Below are positions 1 through 9,183 of a stretch of 64,000 nt of DNA, piece by piece. How positions within the stretch are numbered: position 1 is the stretch's first letter; every line of letters begins with the position of its first letter. The DNA comes from Candidatus Zhuqueibacterota bacterium. GTDB lineage: Bacteria > Zhuqueibacterota > Zhuqueibacteria > Residuimicrobiales > Krinioviventaceae. The stretch is taken from the NCBI GenBank assembly GCA_016928775.1, contig JAFGKD010000061.1, positions 38,746 to 102,745 on the forward strand, in the 5' to 3' direction. The position numbers and the translations under genes are program-made. Under the pieces are notes generated by a model. It saw only the letters and a program-made list of their open reading frames with translations, made no database searches and was not told the DNA's origin.

Positions 1-2
1 GT

Positions 3-2252
3 GCGCCAAAAGAGCTATTCCATCGTCTCATCGCGCAAATAAAAAACGGCCAGGCCAGTGTGCCGTACAATTTTGTCCTGGCGGTCTATGGGGCATCAAC
101 GCTCGAGTCGGTATTACGGAGTTTTTATTACGGCGGCTATTTGCAGCGCACCTACGATATCCCGGTGGAATTGGCGGTGGCACAGGAAAATGCCACGCTG
201 CCGCTCGGGCTTGCATCTCTTTGGGCCGGCACCGGTGCAAAGTATAGCTGGAAGGGCGTCTGCAACTGCGCCACGAAAATCAATACCGTCGGTGACCGCA
301 ATCATGAAATTTACTGGTACAAGGGTTTCGACGGCAACAAAGTGCTGATGAAATGGTACTCGAATTACGGCTGGAATGCCGAGCTCGGTGGTTACGCCGA
401 AATGTTAGAGCCGACCGTCGCTGTTCAGCAAATGAAGACGCTCTGTGAATCGGATCGCTATCCTTATCGCATTGCCGCTGCGTTCGGCAAGGGATGGGAT
501 AATATTTTCAATTATTCTTACGATCTGGTATGGGGACTCGGTCACCGCACCCTGCCGGGCACCAAGCTGTACCTGTCCAATCAACTTGACTTTTTCCATC
601 ATTTTGAATCCGAATATGGCGACGTGCTGCCGCAGGTCACGTTATCGTATGGCAACGAATGGGATTTGAATCTGGCTTCTCTGGCGGAAGTGAACGGTCA
701 ACTCAGGACCTCAATGGAAAAACTGCGCACGGCCGAGGCCATGGCCGCCATCGTCACGATTGATGATCCAGATGCCTTTGAAAATCTCGCACCGCTCAAA
801 CGTGAATTTTATTATGCCCTCGGCGTGTTCAATCTGCACGGCTGGACAGCCGACGGCCCGATAAACCGGCACGATTTTGCGACTTATATGCGGCGTCAGC
901 ACAACAGTATTACCAGATATGTTGATGCCTTGTACGAAAGGGCGTCCTCCGAATTGGGAAAAAAGATCAACGCCAAAAATCTTGATCACGTTGTGCTTGT
1001 TTACAATGCGCTTAACTGGTCGCGTGATGCGATCGTCGACATTCCGATTGACGGTGATTTTAATTTGGTTCGCGATGTATCGAGCGAAAATCTTTATCCC
1101 GGCAAAATCATTGGTGCTGGCGAACGACGAGTTCTTCGCGTCAAGGTGAGGGACATACCGCCAATCGGCTACAAGCTGCTGCAATTGATCAAACGGGAAG
1201 GCATTCAAACAAAAAGCGTTTTTACATTTTCCGATCAAAGACTCGACACGCCGTTTTATACCGTACGACTCGAAAAATCGGGCGCCATTCGTTCGCTTTA
1301 CGATAAAAGATTGCATAAAGAATGGTCGCAGGGATGGCTGAATTATCTCGGCGGCGATCCGCATGCCGGCGAAGAAATTCAAATTTTACATGATGGTGAA
1401 GAGCACATTACCTTGTTCTGCCGATCAGCCGATCCCCTAAAACACGATTGCACAATCACCTTTTATGCGGATACACCGCGCATCGACATACAAAACCGCA
1501 TCCTGGAAAATTTTTCCGACCTTCAGCATTGGACATTTGATTTCAAGGTTGATCGACCTGAAGTCTGGCACGAGGAAGTCGGCGCAGTGATCAAGGCAAA
1601 AACCGCTTCCGCCGGCGGCCACTATGCGGACCGGATGGCGCGCTACGACTATTTGACGCTGAATCATTTTCTCAACGTCGGCAACGCAAAGCACAGCATC
1701 ACGCTGTCAAACAGCAACTGCCTGTTCTTCAGATTGGGAGAGAGCAAACCGGAGTTTTTGGATATGACATCCGCAACTGTGCACATTCTTGTCGGCGGAC
1801 AGGTGAATGAAAATCTCGGTGTGATCGGTCAAGATGGTGATTCCACGTTTCATCAAAATTTTTCGCTCATGCCGTTTGGCCAATCATTTCATGCCGGTTT
1901 GTCCATGCGCTTTGCGCTCGAGCATCAGAATCCGCCGGCCATTGCTCCGGTCGGTGCCGGAGGTGAGTGGCCGGAAGCACAACGCAGTTTCTTCAACACA
2001 AATAATCCCGATGTTTTGTTATGGACGCTCAAACCGGGAGAAGACGGCGGTCTGATCGCGCGCTTGTGGAACATGCTTGACGAACCCCTGACCGCCGTTT
2101 TGGCGAGCAGCACAATGCTGCAAAGCGCTGCGGCCGTCACGCATGTGGAGACCGATATAAAGACGCTTGCTCTTTCGCAAAATTCCGTCCCTTTGGAACT
2201 TTGTCAGCACCAGCTTGTAAGTCTGAGATTGGTGCTAAAAAAGACAAAATAG
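3..2252 (+). CDS. Alpha-mannosidase-like glycoside hydrolase (GH38 type), 5'-truncated by the window edge
   Basis: The frame is open from base 3 with no stop before the first internal GTG at 60, so the gene begins outside the window. About 750 residues are visible. The sequence resembles GH38 alpha-mannosidases, which remove alpha-mannose from glycans: a helical middle domain around 220-310 (a region where such enzymes have NRxxE-type helices), then a beta-rich part opening with YNALNWSRD, the typical start of the GH38 C-terminal domain, and near the end a VLLWTLKPGEDGGLIARLWN segment typical of the last beta domain. The catalytic Asp normally lies nearer the N-terminus and may be partly outside, so activity cannot be judged. 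No signal peptide can be assessed. It ends 10 bp before a convergent pectate-lyase-like gene, which fits a glycan-degradation neighbourhood. Related GH38-like families with other specificities are possible. Confidence 0.75.
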   Translation, partial: APKELFHRLIAQIKNGQASVPYNFVLAVYGASTLESVLRSFYYGGYLQRTYDIPVELAVAQENATLPLGLASLWAGTGAKYSWKGVCNCATKINTVGDRNHEIYWYKGFDGNKVLMKWYSNYGWNAELGGYAEMLEPTVAVQQMKTLCESDRYPYRIAAAFGKGWDNIFNYSYDLVWGLGHRTLPGTKLYLSNQLDFFHHFESEYGDVLPQVTLSYGNEWDLNLASLAEVNGQLRTSMEKLRTAEAMAAIVTIDDPDAFENLAPLKREFYYALGVFNLHGWTADGPINRHDFATYMRRQHNSITRYVDALYERASSELGKKINAKNLDHVVLVYNALNWSRDAIVDIPIDGDFNLVRDVSSENLYPGKIIGAGERRVLRVKVRDIPPIGYKLLQLIKREGIQTKSVFTFSDQRLDTPFYTVRLEKSGAIRSLYDKRLHKEWSQGWLNYLGGDPHAGEEIQILHDGEEHITLFCRSADPLKHDCTITFYADTPRIDIQNRILENFSDLQHWTFDFKVDRPEVWHEEVGAVIKAKTASAGGHYADRMARYDYLTLNHFLNVGNAKHSITLSNSNCLFFRLGESKPEFLDMTSATVHILVGGQVNENLGVIGQDGDSTFHQNFSLMPFGQSFHAGLSMRFALEHQNPPAIAPVGAGGEWPEAQRSFFNTNNPDVLLWTLKPGEDGGLIARLWNMLDEPLTAVLASSTMLQSAAAVTHVETDIKTLALSQNSVPLELCQHQLVSLRLVLKKTK

Positions 2253-2262
2253 TTTTGCGGCT

Positions 2263-3900
2263 TCACTTTGCCAAGAGCATTTTTATTGTCTTTGCATACA
2301 AACCGGCCTGCAACCTGACAAAATAGAGTCCACTTGGTAAGCCGCTGCCGTCGAATTGCACTTCGTGTTGTCCGGCCGACTGTAAACCGTCCACCAGCAC
2401 CGCTATCTCCCGGCCATAAAGATCATAAATTTTAAGTGTTGCATAACTTTGATTCGCAAGTAAAAAACTGATTGTGGTCGTTGGATTGAACGGATTGGGA
2501 TAATTCTGAAACAAAACAAAATCTTGCGGAAAAAAAGAAGCATCTTGCTCAACGCCTGTTGGATCATGAGCCAAACTGTTGAGATAGACTTCGAGCATGG
2601 TATAGCCATCCTGGCCGATGTTGTTGCGGTCCTCCGGATCGTTGGGATTGAGACCGTTTGTTTGTTCCCAATCGTCCGGCATGCCGTCGTGATCATTGTC
2701 GTCCGGAGCCGGCAGCGAGTTGAGCGCCGGCCAGCCGCCTTCAGGCTGCTCGGCAACAGTGGCAATCGAATGCCCGGTTCTGTTCAAAACATCATTGACG
2801 ATACGGGTATCTATCGTGTCCCTTTTGGGCAAGCTGGCGCCGGCCGAGACCAGCACATCGGTTTTCGCCTGTTCCGGCGATGTGGTCGTCACCGGTTCCA
2901 TCTCTATCAGGGCAGAACGCGCTTTATACGCCGCTATTTGCTCTGCGGTATACCCGGATCGGAAACTGACAAGACTCCAGGGATCGGCCGGCACGATACC
3001 ATTCATTGAATTATTTTCAAAGTAGCCGATGCAATGCACGCCATTTTCTCTGAAAATCGTGCTGGGTGATGACTCGGGTCCCCTGATATAGACATTGCCA
3101 ATAAAATTGTAGCGGCTCATGGTATTGGAATCATCGTTGTAACCGGGACGACTGCCCTGCCAGTTGTAGATGACATTGTTGCAAAAATCCAGGTACAGTC
3201 CTTCCGGATCGTCAGTCACATCCGTATAATTTCCCGGTCGCGGCAATCTACCCCAATTATGCGCATAGAGATTATGGTGGTAGGTCTTTTGATCGCCGTA
3301 ATCCCCCCGGATAAGCGAGCCGTAACTGTGATTTTCAAACGTCAATCCTTCACTTATAATGCACCATTGTACTGTAACCATGTCTGACTCCGGCTGGCAT
3401 GAGATGCCTTCATCACGGGCGTATGAAGCGCTCACATGATCGATGATGATGTTTGTGCCGCCTGATATATCTATGGCATCGCCGTCAGAATTGGCGGCTC
3501 CGGCATCCACACGCACACGAATGTATCTGATAATAATATTTGAAGCGTTAACTCTGATACGTCCTTTAATACAAATGCCGTCGCCGGGTGCCGTTTGACC
3601 CGCTATGGTGGTGTTGGATTTTGGAGTGAGAATAACACTTCCCAATTCAATGGTGCCCGAAACACGGAAAACAATCGACCGGTTTCCCGATCTCACCGCA
3701 TCAACAAGGGAGCCGGGACCGCTGTTGCTGAGAGTCGTCACTTCATACACAGAACCGCCGCGCCCGCCGCTGGCGAATCGTCCGCTGCCTTCCGCCCCCG
3801 GAAAAGCCGGTTGTTCCGCAACGGCAAACGGCGTATTTATTAAAAGGGTAATAATGGCCAAAACCATAAAAGCACTGCCTGGAATGTTACTCGTTTTCAT
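2263..3900 (-). CDS. Secreted pectate lyase-like protein (PL1 type) with type IX sorting domain
   Basis: This 545-residue protein starts with a signal peptide (about 1-28, ending AVA). Residues 32-300 resemble PL1 pectate lyases: FPGAEGSGRFASGGRGG, then a right-handed beta-helix region with AGQTAPGDGI and HNWGRLPRPG near 214-223. The arginines in that last motif occupy the place of the family's catalytic arginine. Family members cleave polygalacturonate by beta-elimination with calcium. An aspartate-rich segment near 400-412 (DDNDHDGMPDDWE) looks like a calcium-binding linker. Residues 465-545 form a type IX secretion sorting domain (NYPNPFNPTTTI, ending with a basic residue), so the enzyme should be exported and attached to or released from the cell surface. 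The start is supported by AGAGGA a few bases upstream. The exact substrate (pectin or another uronate polymer) is not known. Confidence 0.85.
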   Translation of the reverse strand: MKTSNIPGSAFMVLAIITLLINTPFAVAEQPAFPGAEGSGRFASGGRGGSVYEVTTLSNSGPGSLVDAVRSGNRSIVFRVSGTIELGSVILTPKSNTTIAGQTAPGDGICIKGRIRVNASNIIIRYIRVRVDAGAANSDGDAIDISGGTNIIIDHVSASYARDEGISCQPESDMVTVQWCIISEGLTFENHSYGSLIRGDYGDQKTYHHNLYAHNWGRLPRPGNYTDVTDDPEGLYLDFCNNVIYNWQGSRPGYNDDSNTMSRYNFIGNVYIRGPESSPSTIFRENGVHCIGYFENNSMNGIVPADPWSLVSFRSGYTAEQIAAYKARSALIEMEPVTTTSPEQAKTDVLVSAGASLPKRDTIDTRIVNDVLNRTGHSIATVAEQPEGGWPALNSLPAPDDNDHDGMPDDWEQTNGLNPNDPEDRNNIGQDGYTMLEVYLNSLAHDPTGVEQDASFFPQDFVLFQNYPNPFNPTTTISFLLANQSYATLKIYDLYGREIAVLVDGLQSAGQHEVQFDGSGLPSGLYFVRLQAGLYAKTIKMLLAK

Positions 3901-4396
3901 TATATTCCTCTCTAATAATTGATAACGTTGATGGCTTTGTGTCTTTTTGTGAATGCATTTTCTTGACTATATAAAAGAATACGATTTTTTTGATGATTTT
4001 CAATACTTTTATTTTTTTTTTGATAAAGCAACCGTCAGGTTGTTATGCTGCAATATTGATCAAATTTTGCTGAATTTAAAGATTGATTCAATAAGATTTT
4101 CCTGTAAATTAAGAGTGTTTGATGGATTGCGGCTGCTGTTGCAGTCACTGGATTTAACAGGTAAAATCAATGATTGATACTCTTGGCGCGGCCAAAGGCA
4201 GCAACCAAAATGGTCCACAATTACACGGATGTCACGGATTATCCAGATCAATATGATTTGAAAATGATTTCTTGTCCGTGTAAATCCGTGCAATCCGCGG
4301 ACATTGGTCCATGGATTACGGGATCTTTTTGATGTGGATAAAGATTTATTGATACAAGCACATAATTTTTCAGTTACAATAGAGAGGAGAAAAAAG
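3901..4396. other. Divergent intergenic region, AT-rich, with one repeat
   Basis: This stretch lies between the start of the pectate-lyase gene and the start of the carbohydrate-binding protein, so it must hold both promoters. It is strongly AT-rich from about 3905 to 4110. I could not identify convincing promoter hexamers. The only clear structure is the degenerate-word palindrome annotated at 4221-4302. The site AGAGGAG at 4382-4388 is the ribosome binding site of the downstream gene. Confidence 0.6.
4221..4302. repeat. Imperfect inverted repeat of CACGGAT words
   Basis: The left arm (4221-4240) carries ACACGGAT and CACGGATT; the right arm (4273-4300) carries the reverse complements CCGTGTAAATCCGTG and AATCCG. 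The arms enclose about 35 bases. It is one of several degenerate-word palindromes in gaps of this window. Confidence 0.6.
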
Positions 4397-5953
4397 ATGA
4401 AATCATTACAAACTCCATTCATGGCAATGGTGCTTCTCGGGCTGGTGTTGCCGCTGGTTGCGCACAACCTGGTGGACAACGGAGATTTTGAAAACGGCAT
4501 GAGTGGATGGGGCTCGTGGTTTGTCGATGAAAACGCTACCTGGGCTGAACAACCCTATGCGGACGCCGAATTTTCCATCACCAGTCCCGGACTCGGTGGC
4601 AGCGATAAAGCGTTGTATGTTCGTGTGCACAAGCCGGGCAAGTTTGATTGGTACATTCTCGTCACCAAACAGGTTGCGCTGCAACAGGGCAAAATGTACG
4701 AGATTTCCTTGCGCGCGACCTCTGATCTCGATAAAACAATCTCCCTGGCGGTGCATGAGGATGTTTCGTCCGGCAGCCCTTTTTTCTACCAGGCCATCAA
4801 TATTTCGGATGAGGATAAGGTTTATGGGCCGTTCCCGTTCATTTATGAACCCACACCCAAAATGCCCGGCATCAAAATCCAATTTGGCGGCATGGAAGGG
4901 GATGTTGTTGTGGATGATGTTGTGATTGAGCACGTAGATATCGATACGGATTACACGCCTTACAATTCGCTGGAAGACATTATCGGTGATATCACGCTGC
5001 CGCATGAAGGTTTGCCGCATGGCGTTCCAAGTTCGTACGATTGGGCACAAAAACCGCGTCGTGGTGCACAACAACCACCGGAAGATTGGACCGCTGCTAT
5101 TGCCTGGGGACAACTTTACGAATGGATCGAAGGTAATCCGGCGACCAATACGCGCGTGCAAATCCGCGACATGGAAATGCTCTATTTGAGCAAGAGCGAC
5201 GGCCAGTGGCATCAACTGCAAAAATCGTTGCGCATCGATGGTGCGGCTTATGTGGAGGATTTTGTTGGTGACATCAACAAACCTGCCGATATCCGCACCG
5301 AACCGGATGGCAGCATTTCCGTCACCGCCGGTGACGGCTACAATTTTCACTTTTGGCCATCGTCCGGACGCGTCGAAATCCCGGAAAATGATGTCGAGGG
5401 CTGTTTTGTGACCGTGCAGTGCCGTTTGATTTTGGAAAATCCGGATGGTGTAGATGATCGTAACGAAGCAAAATATCTGATGAGCGTCGGCGGCGACTGG
5501 TGGGAATCCATGACCGCCGTGTGGGATCAATGGAGAACGAACGCAGATATGGGCATTGGTCGATTCCGTTTTATTACACCCGAGTGGAAGGGCTATAATA
5601 TGATTTCTCTGCCCGTCGATCGGGTGCGCGAAAATCCACCGCCCTTTGCCGGCAGCACCGCAATCGATGATTCGCCAATAACAAATATTCAGGATTTTCA
5701 CTTGACGCAAAACTATCCCAATCCCTTTAATCCATCAACAACCATTCGTTACGATTTGCCGCATAGCAGCCATGTGCAATTGCAGATTTACGACGTGAAC
5801 GGACACCTGATTCAAACACTTGTGGATGGTTTTCGACCGGCTGGCCGGCACGTTGTGGAATTTTCAAGTTCGCGCTTGCCCAGCGGCGCTTATTTCTGCA
5901 CATTAACCGCGGGCAATTTAACGCAAGTTCGCAAGATGCTGCTCATTCAATAA
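4397..5953 (+). CDS. Secreted protein with N-terminal carbohydrate-binding module, unknown central domain and type IX sorting domain
   Basis: I start at the ATG at 4397 because AGAGGAG lies just upstream and the next residues form a signal peptide (about 1-22). A longer in-frame start at 4304 would put 31 non-signal residues in front. The protein is 518 residues. Residues 24-182 (LVDNGDFENGMSGWGSWF through VVVDDVVIEHV) resemble a CBM4/9-type beta-sandwich that binds polysaccharides. The central part, about 205-405, is rich in Trp, Asp and Gly (ending near PEWKGYNMISLP) and I do not recognise it. It could be a catalytic or a second binding domain. Residues 430-518 are a type IX sorting domain with NYPNPFNPSTTI. 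The context, next to a pectate lyase and an alpha-mannosidase, suggests a role in surface glycan use. Confidence 0.75.
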   Translation: MKSLQTPFMAMVLLGLVLPLVAHNLVDNGDFENGMSGWGSWFVDENATWAEQPYADAEFSITSPGLGGSDKALYVRVHKPGKFDWYILVTKQVALQQGKMYEISLRATSDLDKTISLAVHEDVSSGSPFFYQAINISDEDKVYGPFPFIYEPTPKMPGIKIQFGGMEGDVVVDDVVIEHVDIDTDYTPYNSLEDIIGDITLPHEGLPHGVPSSYDWAQKPRRGAQQPPEDWTAAIAWGQLYEWIEGNPATNTRVQIRDMEMLYLSKSDGQWHQLQKSLRIDGAAYVEDFVGDINKPADIRTEPDGSISVTAGDGYNFHFWPSSGRVEIPENDVEGCFVTVQCRLILENPDGVDDRNEAKYLMSVGGDWWESMTAVWDQWRTNADMGIGRFRFITPEWKGYNMISLPVDRVRENPPPFAGSTAIDDSPITNIQDFHLTQNYPNPFNPSTTIRYDLPHSSHVQLQIYDVNGHLIQTLVDGFRPAGRHVVEFSSSRLPSGAYFCTLTAGNLTQVRKMLLIQ

Positions 5954-5995
5954 CTCGACGGCAAAAAAGAACAAAGGATTGGCATCAATTTCAGG

Positions 5996-6889
5996 ATGAA
6001 AAAAATGCCGGAATGGCCACTTTTAATACTCAAATCAGCATCCACCTCCCTTTTTAATCTGGCGCCATATGTCCTGGTGGGCGTTGTGCTGTCTGAAATT
6101 CTCAAATATATTGAATGGAGCGATCTGCTCATTCAACAGGCTTCGGCAACACCCTTCTTCTCCATATTTTGGGCGGTCGCACTGGGACTCGTATCGCCCA
6201 TGTGCACCTATGGAACGCTGCCCATTGTCCTGACGCTCTTTGGTTTGGGCTTTCCGGTTGTCTCCCTGTCCACATTTCTCGTCGCGTCGTCGCTGATGAA
6301 TCCCCAGTTGTTCATCATCACCTGGGGTGGTATAAGCCCGACGATGGCACTCTATAGACTGGGTGCAGTGGCGATTTTTGCCTTGCTCTTTGGAATTTTA
6401 TTGTTTACAATGAATCCTGTCAAGCTGGTGAATACAGCCTTGCGTCCTGACCAAGAAACAAAGTCGAAGAGCAAAAAAAGCTTTACCTGGTTTTCGTTTC
6501 TGAAAGGTTCGTTCCAGGCACTACAGTTTGTCGGATTTTACATCGTGGTGGGTGTTTTGCTGGGTGCTGTCGTTGATGTCGTAATACCAAGAGAGTGGCT
6601 TTTGCAGGTTTTTGGCGGCCCGGAATGGTTGGGCATCCTGATGGGTGCCCTGCTCGGCATCCCGTTTTACGCCTGTGGCGGCGGAACGATCCCTTTGATT
6701 GATGCCATGCTTGACAAAGGCATGAGTGCAGGCGCGGCCCTGGCATTTTTTATCGTTGGTCCCGCAACCCGAGTGACACCGTTGGTGGCGCTGGCGGCCA
6801 TTATTCGTCCGCGGGTCATTGGACTTTTAATTTTGCTTTTGCTGTGTTATGCTGTGGCGATTGGCCTGATTATCAATACGCTTGTTTGA
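5996..6889 (+). CDS. ArsP/DUF318-family permease (putative metal or metalloid exporter)
   Basis: This 297-residue integral membrane protein has about eight hydrophobic segments in two similar halves. Each half contains the family hallmark: CTYGTLPIVLTLFGLG with SSLMNPQ in the first, and YACGGGTIPLIDAMLDKG with GPATRVTPL in the second. The family (DUF318/UPF0718) includes ArsP, which exports organoarsenicals, and other members proposed to move divalent metals; the substrate cannot be read from sequence. The cysteines in both hallmark motifs could contact a metal or metalloid. An AGGA at 5993 is better spaced for the second ATG at 6005, so the protein may be three residues shorter. It follows the carbohydrate-binding gene by 42 bp and precedes the DUF362 gene by 34 bp. 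Confidence 0.8.
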   Translation: MKKMPEWPLLILKSASTSLFNLAPYVLVGVVLSEILKYIEWSDLLIQQASATPFFSIFWAVALGLVSPMCTYGTLPIVLTLFGLGFPVVSLSTFLVASSLMNPQLFIITWGGISPTMALYRLGAVAIFALLFGILLFTMNPVKLVNTALRPDQETKSKSKKSFTWFSFLKGSFQALQFVGFYIVVGVLLGAVVDVVIPREWLLQVFGGPEWLGILMGALLGIPFYACGGGTIPLIDAMLDKGMSAGAALAFFIVGPATRVTPLVALAAIIRPRVIGLLILLLLCYAVAIGLIINTLV

Positions 6890-6923
6890 TCATTGATATA
6901 AACTGAAAAAGCTGGAGATGGTT

Positions 6924-8639
6924 ATGATTCTTTCCAAAAACAAGAAACTCTTTCTTTTGTTAAGCAGTGTTGTGCTGGTTGGATTTACCTGGATCGCCAA
7001 TGTGCTGGAAACCGAACACCTGTTGCCCTGGAGTTCCGCAATGGACGGCCAATGGGTGAGACCTGTTTCTACTGTAGCACTGTTTCAGTCCGGGCAGCGT
7101 CGCGCCACGGACATCGAATACGATGAAATCAAAAATCTGGTGAGTCAGGCTGTTGCAGCGGCCGGCGGTCTCGATTCGATCATTTCGGATGGCGATTCGG
7201 TCATCCTGAAACCGAATCTGGTGGGCTCCGGTGGTGTACGCCCTTTTGTCAATGGTGTAACCACAGACCATCGGGTTGTGCGAGCCGTTGCCGAATTGGT
7301 TCGTGAGCTGAATCCAACGGGATGGATCGGTGTTCTCGAAGGCTCTGCGCCCGGCAATCGGCAGGGCACGCGAGATATGTTTGAATTATATGACTATAAC
7401 AAGACAAATCTGCCCGAGGTGGATGATATTATCGCCCTGGAAGATGTCGACGGAGAAGACAAGAACTATGATTCGCCTCGATTGGTCTCCGCAAGCTTGC
7501 CGGATAGCATCAGTCTTTACCCGGACAGCCAAAAGCCCAACAAGAGCCGCGAGATTTTTTTGGCAAAACTCTATTACAATGCCGATGCCGTGATCTCGCT
7601 ACCGGTATTAAAAAACCACGAATCCGCTGCCCTGACTGTAAGCATCAAAAATACCAGTATCGGCATGACGCCGCCCTCAATATATCGCAAAGACCTCTAT
7701 GATATTCCCAACTTGCGCTTTGAGATCGACCACAGCTATCCCAACATGCACAAATGGATCCACGATTTTTTCATGTGCCGTCCCACTGATTTTGTTGTTG
7801 TAGACGCCCTGCAAGGGCTGCAGCACGGGCCTGGTGGCGGAGGCAGTGTGAGCAGCAACCGAATGAATATGCGGCTCATTTTAGCGGGCCGGGATCTTGT
7901 CGCGGTTGACGTAATTGCCGCGCATCTCATTGGTTTGGATCCGGGCAAGATCAATTACCTCACCTATTTACACAACGACCATGCCGGCTGCGCGGATCAC
8001 CGACTGATCCGCGTGAATGGTAATGTGCGGGTCTCGGATGTCAAGAAAAAATTTGACCATTCGGATGCGCGCACCATTGCCGCGATGGTATCTGATTTCA
8101 CGCCACCGGTGGTGGAGATCAAGCACGCTGAGGTCCAGGGAGAGCACCTCTTTTTATCACTCGATGTCTCCGGCGATACGGATTTTTTAGAAATCTTTAT
8201 CGATGGTCTTCGTCTCGACCAAGTGGTAATTGCCGATTTTGCCAACATCTATCTGCCCTACGCGGATATTTCCCGGGATCACAGCGTGGAGATTTTTGCG
8301 TATGATACCTATCGGAACGTCACATCGGTGAGCACGACAATCACCGCGGTGACGGATGATGCTCCACAGTTCGTACAAAACTTTGAGTTGTCTCCCAATG
8401 TACCGAATCCGTTTAATCCGAGCACAACAATCAGCTATTCTCTGGATAAAACGGCGCATGTCCGACTGGACATCTATAATATGCAGGGACAACGTGTTCG
8501 CACCGTGGTGAACGAACAGAAAAGCGCCGGCACTTATGCTGTACAATTTCACGCCAGGGACTTGCCGTCCGGTTCGTATCTGTATCGACTGACGGCAGGT
8601 GATCGCTGTATGGTTCGTAAGATGGCGCTGATACGCTAA
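6924..8639 (+). CDS. Exported DUF362-domain protein with type IX sorting domain
   Basis: GGAG at 6914-6917 is spaced six bases from the ATG at 6924 but abuts the earlier ATG at 6918, so 6924 is preferred. The 571-residue protein starts with a hydrophobic export signal (about 8-25). A DUF362 domain follows, roughly 45-390, with VILKPNLVGSGG, TTDHRVVRAVAELV, LEGSAPGN and LPVLKNHESAALTVSIKN. DUF362 proteins are often found with iron-sulfur proteins; their biochemical activity is not firmly established. A short beta domain and a type IX sorting domain (NVPNPFNPSTTI, about 465-571) complete it. Export of a DUF362 domain to the cell surface is uncommon in my experience. It may be co-transcribed with the upstream permease. 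Confidence 0.75.
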   Translation: MILSKNKKLFLLLSSVVLVGFTWIANVLETEHLLPWSSAMDGQWVRPVSTVALFQSGQRRATDIEYDEIKNLVSQAVAAAGGLDSIISDGDSVILKPNLVGSGGVRPFVNGVTTDHRVVRAVAELVRELNPTGWIGVLEGSAPGNRQGTRDMFELYDYNKTNLPEVDDIIALEDVDGEDKNYDSPRLVSASLPDSISLYPDSQKPNKSREIFLAKLYYNADAVISLPVLKNHESAALTVSIKNTSIGMTPPSIYRKDLYDIPNLRFEIDHSYPNMHKWIHDFFMCRPTDFVVVDALQGLQHGPGGGGSVSSNRMNMRLILAGRDLVAVDVIAAHLIGLDPGKINYLTYLHNDHAGCADHRLIRVNGNVRVSDVKKKFDHSDARTIAAMVSDFTPPVVEIKHAEVQGEHLFLSLDVSGDTDFLEIFIDGLRLDQVVIADFANIYLPYADISRDHSVEIFAYDTYRNVTSVSTTITAVTDDAPQFVQNFELSPNVPNPFNPSTTISYSLDKTAHVRLDIYNMQGQRVRTVVNEQKSAGTYAVQFHARDLPSGSYLYRLTAGDRCMVRKMALIR

Positions 8640-8686
8640 TTACGCAATTATTAAAACACGCTTGCTTTTGAGCTAAATTTAATCAT

Positions 8687-8715
8687 TTGACTTTCAACCT
8701 GGTTTGAACTATATT
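8687..8715 (+). promoter_or_regulatory. Sigma-70-like promoter upstream of the His-rich/TonB receptor genes
   Basis: TTGACT at 8687-8692 and TATATT at 8710-8715 are separated by 17 bases, a near-consensus housekeeping promoter about 100 bp ahead of the first gene of the pair. This is sequence matching only. Confidence 0.5.
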
Positions 8716-8740
8716 TCTTTTGTCTTATATTGCTCATCAA

Positions 8741-8766
8741 TGTGATCACACGAAGGAACCGTGTGA
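8741..8766. promoter_or_regulatory. Palindrome plus hairpin in the leader of the TonB receptor operon
   Basis: TGTGATCACA at 8741-8750 is a perfect 10-base palindrome. It overlaps a second structure, TCACACG (8746-8752) and CGTGTGA (8760-8766) around a 7-base loop. Both lie just downstream of the predicted promoter, where an operator would repress. No known riboswitch core was recognised. Confidence 0.35.
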
Positions 8767-8817
8767 GGTGAGTAATATATCCTGCTATTTTGCCGGAAAA
8801 GAGGAGCTGTTCAGTTC

Positions 8818-9183
8818 ATGATGCAGAGCATTAGACGACAACAAAGCCGGGCCGGCCGCCTGTTGATGACGATCGTCATCGCATCGCTTGTCGCCTTTTC
8901 GTTTTTTATCTACTATTTTGCTCACTTGCATGTGTTGTCAAATGGCCGCATCCTGGTGCACAGCCACGCACTGCCAAAAGGTCAGGAAAACGGCAATAGC
9001 CATACGCATTCCTCTCTTGAATTGCTGGTTTTAGATCAGTCGAATATATTTAACGCACTTTTCCCGACAATTGCGCTGTTTCTGCTTGCAATTGTCGTGC
9101 TCTATTTGCCTCTCTTACGGGCATATGTTGTCCAGCAAGCCGCATATTGTCTCTTCTCACGTCGGGGACCTCCTCCATTATAG
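8818..9183 (+). CDS. Small His-rich membrane protein
   Basis: This is a 121-residue protein of no recognised family. It has a basic N-terminus, a transmembrane segment at about 14-34, a loop of about 45 residues rich in histidine (HLHVL, VHSHAL, SHTHSS), and a second transmembrane segment at about 80-102. The loop is likely on the periplasmic side given the positive N-terminus, and its paired HxH motifs could bind a transition metal. A GAGGAG site at 8801-8806 precedes the start. It lies 226 bp upstream of a TonB-dependent receptor whose mature N-terminus is also histidine-rich, which suggests the two handle the same metal. The function is inference. Confidence 0.6.
   Translation: MMQSIRRQQSRAGRLLMTIVIASLVAFSFFIYYFAHLHVLSNGRILVHSHALPKGQENGNSHTHSSLELLVLDQSNIFNALFPTIALFLLAIVVLYLPLLRAYVVQQAAYCLFSRRGPPPL

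Noticed and set aside
711..1382. 223-codon minus-strand frame inside the mannosidase gene
   Set aside because: It is antisense to a gene with clear family motifs and has no recognisable features.
3953..4177. Small plus-strand frame in the 3901-4396 gap
   Set aside because: The sequence is low-complexity AT-rich DNA with no ribosome binding site.
4406..5710. 434-codon minus-strand frame opposite the carbohydrate-binding protein
   Set aside because: It is long but antisense to a protein with a signal peptide, binding module and sorting domain, and its translation resembles nothing.
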